Positions 6,664 through 10,103 of a stretch of DNA of 10,103 bases are shown piece after piece. The stretch covers positions 1-10,103 of the forward strand of contig JAVBQJ010000102.1 of assembly GCA_031549115.1 (NCBI GenBank). The letters are read 5' to 3'. Both the position numbers and the translations under genes were made by a program. Every line of letters starts with the position of its first letter. The stretch's first letter is position 1. This DNA comes from JAVBQJ01 sp031549115. Lineage in GTDB: Bacteria; Verrucomicrobiota; Lentisphaeria; Victivallales; Victivallaceae. Under the pieces are notes generated by a model. That model did not search any database. It was not told where the DNA came from and saw only the letters and a program-made list of their open reading frames with translations.

Positions 6664-6692
6664 TTGAAAAAAACAAGAATCCGGGCTACATT
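6664..6692 (+). promoter_or_regulatory. Predicted promoter of the glmS-glmM operon
   Basis: TTGAAA (6664-6669) and TACATT (6687-6692) with the ideal 17-nt spacing. The start would lie near 6699, giving a leader of about 38 nt that consists mostly of the hairpin around the ribosome binding site. A second candidate with 18-nt spacing lies upstream at 6564-6593. Confidence 0.5.
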
Positions 6693-6715
6693 ACACCCCA
6701 TCGTTCGAAAAACTC

Positions 6716-6734
6716 ATTCATGGGAAGGATGAAT
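6716..6734 (+). promoter_or_regulatory. Hairpin presenting the glmS ribosome binding site in its loop
   Basis: ATTCAT (6716-6721) and ATGAAT (6729-6734) are perfect complements. The 7-nt loop between them is GGGAAGG (6722-6728), which carries most of the Shine-Dalgarno sequence; AAGGA (6725-6729) is 7 nt from the ATG at 6737. The stem is short and AT-rich, so it may only modulate initiation. No sign of a GlcN-6-P ribozyme. Confidence 0.4.
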
Positions 6735-6736
6735 TC

Positions 6737-8560
6737 ATGTGCGGAATTGTCGGGTTTACCGGAGACCGGGCGGCCTCCGGGATTTTGCTGGAGGGGTTGC
6801 AGCGGTTGGAATACCGCGGTTACGATTCCGCGGGGATCGCGTTGGGAGCGCCGGACTTCGTCACGGTGAAGACGGTCGGCAAGGTGAGGAATCTGGCGAA
6901 GGAGACGGATTGGGAGCGTTTTCCCGCCACGTCGGGGATCGCCCACACCCGTTGGGCCACACACGGGGCGCCGCTGGCGAAGAATGCCCACCCGCATACC
7001 GACGGCGGGGAGCGTTTCGCCGTGGTCCACAACGGCATCATTGAGAATTATGTTGCGCTGCGGCAGCGGTTAAGTGCGTGCGGCTGTCGTTTCCGCTCCG
7101 ATACCGACAGCGAGGTGCTGGCGCATCTGATCGCGCAACTGTACGACGGCGACCTGACGCAGGCGGTGGCGGCGGCGCTGCGCCAGGTTCACGGCACCTA
7201 CGGAATCGCCGTGATTTCCAGGTCGCATCCGGGGGAGGTGGTGGCGGCGCGCCATGGCAGCCCGATTGTGATCGGCGTCGGAAAAAACGCGCATTTCGTC
7301 GCCAGCGACGTCACCGCGATTGTCGCGCATACCCGGGATGTGATTTACCTGAACGACGGAGAAATGGCGCTGCTGACGCCGGACGCGGTGCAGCTCAGGA
7401 CCCTGTCGGATGTGCCGGTCACGCGGGAAATTTCCCGGATCACCTGGGAGATCGACGCGGCCGGGAAGGGCGGCTTCGAGCACTTCATGCTCAAGGAGAT
7501 CCATGAGCAGCCGGAGGCGGTGGCCAACACCGTCCGGGGGCGCCTGGACCATTCGCTGCAAAGCGCGATTCTGGCCGGTTTGAACCTGACGCCGCGCGAG
7601 CTGGCGGCGATCAACCGGATCGTGATCGCCGGATGCGGCAGCAGCATGCATGCCGGGTTGGTCGGCGAATATTACTTCGAGGACATCGCCGGCATTCCGA
7701 CCCAGGTGGAACAGGCCGCCGAATTCCGTTACCGCAATCCGATCATCGAGCCGAATACATTGGTGCTGCCGATCAGCCAGTCCGGCGAAACCGCCGATAC
7801 GCTGGCCGCGGTACGCGAAGCGCTCAACAAAGGCGCCGTCGTCGCCGCGCTGTGCAATGTCGTCGGTTCGACGATTGCCCGCGAGAGCGGGCGCGGAGTT
7901 TATCTGCATGCCGGCCCGGAAATCAGCGTGGCGTCAACCAAGGGCTTCACCTGCCAGGTGACGGTGCTCCTGCTGCTGGCGTTGCTGCTGGGGCGCAACC
8001 GGCGGCTGACCCGGGAGGAGGGAGGCGTGCTGCTGCGCGAGCTGGAACGGCTGCCGGATCTGCTCCGGGAGGTATTGGAGCAGGCGCCCGAAATCGCGAG
8101 AATCGCCCGCAAATACCAGCGGGCGCGGGATTTCTTTTTCATCGGTCGCGGCACGCTGTATCCGGCGGCGCTGGAGGGCGCGTTGAAGCTGAAGGAGATC
8201 AGCTATGTCCATGCCGAGGGCTATCATGCGGCGGAATTGAAGCACGGGCCGATCGCGCTGCTGGACGAGAGTGTGCCGGTGGTGGCATTGGCGAACACGG
8301 TTCCGGGGCAGGACAAGATGCTCGGCAACATGCAGGAGTGTCTGGCGCGGGGCGCGCCGGTGATCGCGGTGGTTTCCGGCGACGACCGTATGGCGGCGGA
8401 ATACACCGGCGATCTGATCCGAGTGCCGGAGTCCTCGCGCTTCACGGCGCCGTTGACGACCGTGACGGCATTGCAATTGTTCGCTTATTATTTTGCCGAA
8501 GCGCGCGGCTGCGAAATCGATCAGCCCCGCAATCTGGCAAAAAGTGTCACAGTGGAATAG
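6737..8560 (+). CDS. glmS: Glutamine--fructose-6-phosphate aminotransferase (isomerizing)
   Basis: Makes glucosamine-6-phosphate and glutamate from fructose-6-phosphate and glutamine, the committed step toward UDP-GlcNAc for peptidoglycan and lipopolysaccharide; cytoplasmic. The 607-residue length equals the usual 600-610. MCGIVGF exposes the nucleophilic cysteine (Cys2, Cys1 after Met removal). The glutaminase domain (to about 220) shows HTRWATHG (70-77), Asn99 in VHNGIIENY and Asp124 in SDTDSE. The first SIS domain carries SQSGET (347-352). The second shows Glu480, Lys484, Glu487 and His503 in the isomerase region, and the tail ends LAKSVTVE with the active-site lysine (602). All expected catalytic residues are present, so it should be functional. 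The start is fixed by the required Met-Cys and by AAGGA 7 nt upstream. First gene of an operon with glmM, 11 bp away. Regulation may act at the leader hairpin (6716-6734). Confidence 0.97.
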   Translation: MCGIVGFTGDRAASGILLEGLQRLEYRGYDSAGIALGAPDFVTVKTVGKVRNLAKETDWERFPATSGIAHTRWATHGAPLAKNAHPHTDGGERFAVVHNGIIENYVALRQRLSACGCRFRSDTDSEVLAHLIAQLYDGDLTQAVAAALRQVHGTYGIAVISRSHPGEVVAARHGSPIVIGVGKNAHFVASDVTAIVAHTRDVIYLNDGEMALLTPDAVQLRTLSDVPVTREISRITWEIDAAGKGGFEHFMLKEIHEQPEAVANTVRGRLDHSLQSAILAGLNLTPRELAAINRIVIAGCGSSMHAGLVGEYYFEDIAGIPTQVEQAAEFRYRNPIIEPNTLVLPISQSGETADTLAAVREALNKGAVVAALCNVVGSTIARESGRGVYLHAGPEISVASTKGFTCQVTVLLLLALLLGRNRRLTREEGGVLLRELERLPDLLREVLEQAPEIARIARKYQRARDFFFIGRGTLYPAALEGALKLKEISYVHAEGYHAAELKHGPIALLDESVPVVALANTVPGQDKMLGNMQECLARGAPVIAVVSGDDRMAAEYTGDLIRVPESSRFTAPLTTVTALQLFAYYFAEARGCEIDQPRNLAKSVTVE

Positions 8561-8571
8561 GAGAAAAAGAC

Positions 8572-9930
8572 GTGAAGATGGAAAAATTGTTTGGCACCGA
8601 CGGCATTCGCGGCAAAGCGAACAGCTACCCGATCACCCCGGAAATGGCGCTCCTGGTCGGCAAGGCGGTGGCGAAAAGCTTCGGCGCCGAGGGCAACGGG
8701 TCCTGCCGGGCGGTGTTGGGGAAAGACACCCGGCTTTCCGGGTATATGCTCGAAAGCGCGATCACCGCCGGACTCTTGAGCATGGGCATGGATGTGCTCG
8801 CCGTCGGTCCGATGCCGACGCCGGCGGTGGCGCACCTGACCAAATCGCTGTGCGCCAACTGCGGCATCATGATTACCGCCAGCCACAACCCCGCCGACGA
8901 CAACGGCATCAAGATTTTTTCCGGCGACGGTTTCAAATTATCCAATGCGGTCACCGATGAAATGGAGCAGCTGATTCTCGGCGAGGAGTTGTCGAGCGCG
9001 CATATCGCCAACCCGATGATCGGCAAAGCCAAGCGCATCGACGACGCCCGCGGCCGCTACATCGAATTCGCCAAAAGTTCGATTCGCAATTGCAGTTTGC
9101 GCGGCTTGAAGCTCGTGCTGGATTGCGCCAACGGCGCGGCGTATTCGATTGCACCGGCGATTTTCCGTGAGCTCGGCGCCGAAGTGATCGACACCGCCGT
9201 CGCTCCCAATGGCGTCAATATCAATGACCGTTGCGGCGCCACCCATATCGAACACCTTTCCGAGCTGGTCCGGCGCCATGGCGCCCATGTCGGGATTGCA
9301 TTGGACGGCGACGCCGACCGGGTGATCTTCTGCGACGCCGCCGGCCGCGAGGTCGACGGCGACCGGATCATCGGGATGGTCGCGCTGGATTACCGGACGC
9401 GCGGGAAATTGCTCCGGCAGACGGTGGTGGTGACCTCGATGAGCAATCTGGGGCTGATCCGGGCGATGCGGCAGGCCGGAATTGAGGTGGTCACCACCGG
9501 AGTCGGAGACCATCTGGTGATCGAAGCCATGCGGGAAGGGGGCTTCAATGTCGGCGGGGAACAGTCCGGGCACGTGATTTTCATGGATTATGTGACCACC
9601 GGCGACGGCATCATCACCGCGCTGCATGTATTGGAAATGATGAAGCGGCGCAATGCGACCATGACCGAACTGGCGGATTTCATGGCCGTATTCCCGCAGC
9701 GGTTGAAAAATATCCCGGTCAAACGCAAGGTCGCCATCGACGAACTGCCGCAACTGCGCGACGCCATCGGCCGCTGCGAACAGTCACTCGGAACCTCCGG
9801 GCGCACCATCGTCCGCTATTCCGGAACCGAAAACAAATTGCGGATTCTGGTCGAAGCCGAGTGTCCGGACAAAGTCGATCACTGGGTCGCCGAACTGGCG
9901 TTGATTGCGGATCATGCTTTGAATTCTTGA
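8572..9930 (+). CDS. glmM: Phosphoglucosamine mutase
   Basis: Converts glucosamine-6-phosphate to glucosamine-1-phosphate, the step after GlmS. Numbering is from a GTG start at 8572, giving 452 residues, near the usual 445-450. The N-terminus LFGTDGIRG (6-14) is the family signature. The phosphorylated serine is Ser104 in TASHNPADDNG; the metal loop is DGDADR (245-250); the sugar-binding loop is GGEQSGH (328-334); the phosphate-binding loop is RYSGTEN (415-421). These correspond in order to the four domains of the alpha-D-phosphohexomutases. Thr-Ala-Ser-His-Asn-Pro with GlmM-type spacing, plus the partner glmS, separate it from phosphomannomutase/phosphoglucomutase. Start choice: AGGAG (8559-8563) overlaps the glmS stop and lies 8 nt from GTG 8572 but 14 nt from ATG 8578, so GTG is preferred; ATG would remove only two residues. 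The same frame stays open far back into glmS, which is a chance GC-rich read-through and not a fusion. Confidence 0.96.
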   Translation: MKMEKLFGTDGIRGKANSYPITPEMALLVGKAVAKSFGAEGNGSCRAVLGKDTRLSGYMLESAITAGLLSMGMDVLAVGPMPTPAVAHLTKSLCANCGIMITASHNPADDNGIKIFSGDGFKLSNAVTDEMEQLILGEELSSAHIANPMIGKAKRIDDARGRYIEFAKSSIRNCSLRGLKLVLDCANGAAYSIAPAIFRELGAEVIDTAVAPNGVNINDRCGATHIEHLSELVRRHGAHVGIALDGDADRVIFCDAAGREVDGDRIIGMVALDYRTRGKLLRQTVVVTSMSNLGLIRAMRQAGIEVVTTGVGDHLVIEAMREGGFNVGGEQSGHVIFMDYVTTGDGIITALHVLEMMKRRNATMTELADFMAVFPQRLKNIPVKRKVAIDELPQLRDAIGRCEQSLGTSGRTIVRYSGTENKLRILVEAECPDKVDHWVAELALIADHALNS

Positions 9931-9987
9931 TTTTCCAGCCGGAGAGAATGTGGGGGCTTCTCGCCCATAAGCGCTAGCCATTTATTA

Positions 9988-10015
9988 TTGACAAAAGCAA
10001 AATCAGTGCTATATT
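9988..10015 (+). promoter_or_regulatory. Strong predicted sigma70-like promoter of the last gene
   Basis: TTGACA (9988-9993), a perfect -35, and TATATT (10010-10015) are spaced by 16 nt. The start would be near 10022, about 23 nt before the ATG at 10045. An inverted repeat TTTGT/ACAAA (10014-10018 with 10028-10032) covers the start point and could be an operator. Confidence 0.6.
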
Positions 10016-10044
10016 TGTGTAAACGCAACAAATAGAGGCACGCT

Positions 10045-10103
10045 ATGACCATTTGGGAAGAGTATTTTTCGGATTGGGATTTTATTGTTTCCCTTTTGCC
10101 GGC
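10045..10103 (+). CDS. Start of an unidentified protein, cut by the window edge
   Basis: Only 19 full codons are visible: MTIWEEYFSDWDFIVSLLP, then a partial codon. AGAGG (10034-10038) lies 6 nt before the ATG and a strong promoter lies upstream, so the start is credible. The piece is acidic and aromatic at first, then turns hydrophobic, as in the N-terminus of a small membrane protein; a MgtC/SapB-like start is one possibility, but there is too little sequence to name a family. It has its own promoter and so is probably separate from the glmS-glmM operon. Confidence 0.55.
   Translation, partial: MTIWEEYFSDWDFIVSLLP

Larger units (their letters stand above)
6546..6736. other. Divergent intergenic region between the SMR gene and glmS
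   Basis: AT-rich, with at least two predicted plus-strand promoters: TTGATT (6564-6569), 18 nt, TATACT (6588-6593); and TTGAAA (6664-6669), 17 nt, TACATT (6687-6692). For the minus strand I see only a weak possibility, a TATAGT-like -10 at 6594-6589 without a good -35. No guanidine riboswitch and no glmS ribozyme core was recognised. Confidence 0.5.

Noticed and set aside
6546..6720. Guanidine-II riboswitch before the Gdx-type gene, because of two ACGR-like motifs on the minus strand
   Set aside because: The sequences around AACGAG and AACGGA do not form the required short stems, and spacing to the start is not convincing.
6600..6736. glmS ribozyme/riboswitch
   Set aside because: The leader from the best promoter is only about 38 nt and no conserved ribozyme core is visible; the upstream region is plain AT-rich sequence.
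7633..9930. A 765-codon open frame suggesting a fusion of an unknown domain to GlmM
   Set aside because: The first 313 codons lie in another frame of glmS and give arginine/glycine-rich, low-complexity sequence. GlmM has its own Shine-Dalgarno and family-type N-terminus at 8572.
9952..9987. Terminator after glmM, from GGGC (9954-9957) pairing with GCCC (9963-9966)
   Set aside because: Only four base pairs and no T-run directly after the stem. It may contribute, but I cannot support it as a rho-independent terminator.

Overview
This GC-rich window (AT-rich only in the intergenic gaps) reads as ordinary chromosome of a Gram-negative-type bacterium. A GntR-family regulator fused to a LacI-type sugar-sensing domain, a tripartite RND efflux pump and AT-rich leaders with sigma70-like promoters would fit a Lentisphaerae/Victivallis-like member of the PVC group. 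That taxonomic guess is inference from style, not from a marker gene. No phage, transposon, CRISPR, rRNA or tRNA is visible.

Layout. Positions 1-253 hold no gene I can support; they contain a terminator-like hairpin, a long near-perfect palindrome and the promoter/operator of a GntR-LacI-type regulator (254-1267, +). A shared hairpin at 1267-1314 separates it from a convergent RND operon on the minus strand: adaptor (5531-4452), then inner-membrane pump (4435-1319). A MarR-family regulator (5736-6212, +) diverges from the operon across a 204-bp gap. In that gap the same 9-mer, GCAATACAT, lies 2-3 nt downstream of each predicted -10 box, which makes MarR control of both promoters likely. The MarR gene converges, with 9 bp between stop codons, on an SMR exporter of the Gdx/SugE subtype (6545-6222, -).

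From 6737 a second operon begins on the plus strand: glmS (6737-8560), then glmM (8572-9930) 11 bp later. These are the first two steps of UDP-GlcNAc synthesis (fructose-6-P to GlcN-6-P to GlcN-1-P) and supply peptidoglycan and LPS. glmU is not in the window. After glmM there is a strong sigma70-like promoter and the first 19 codons of another gene, cut by the window edge.

I do not see an undescribed system. The points most worth a second look are the symmetric operator layout between the MarR and RND genes, the exact 20-bp inverted repeat on either side of the GntR gene, two mutually exclusive RNA folds at 110-170, and the hairpin that presents the glmS ribosome binding site in its loop.
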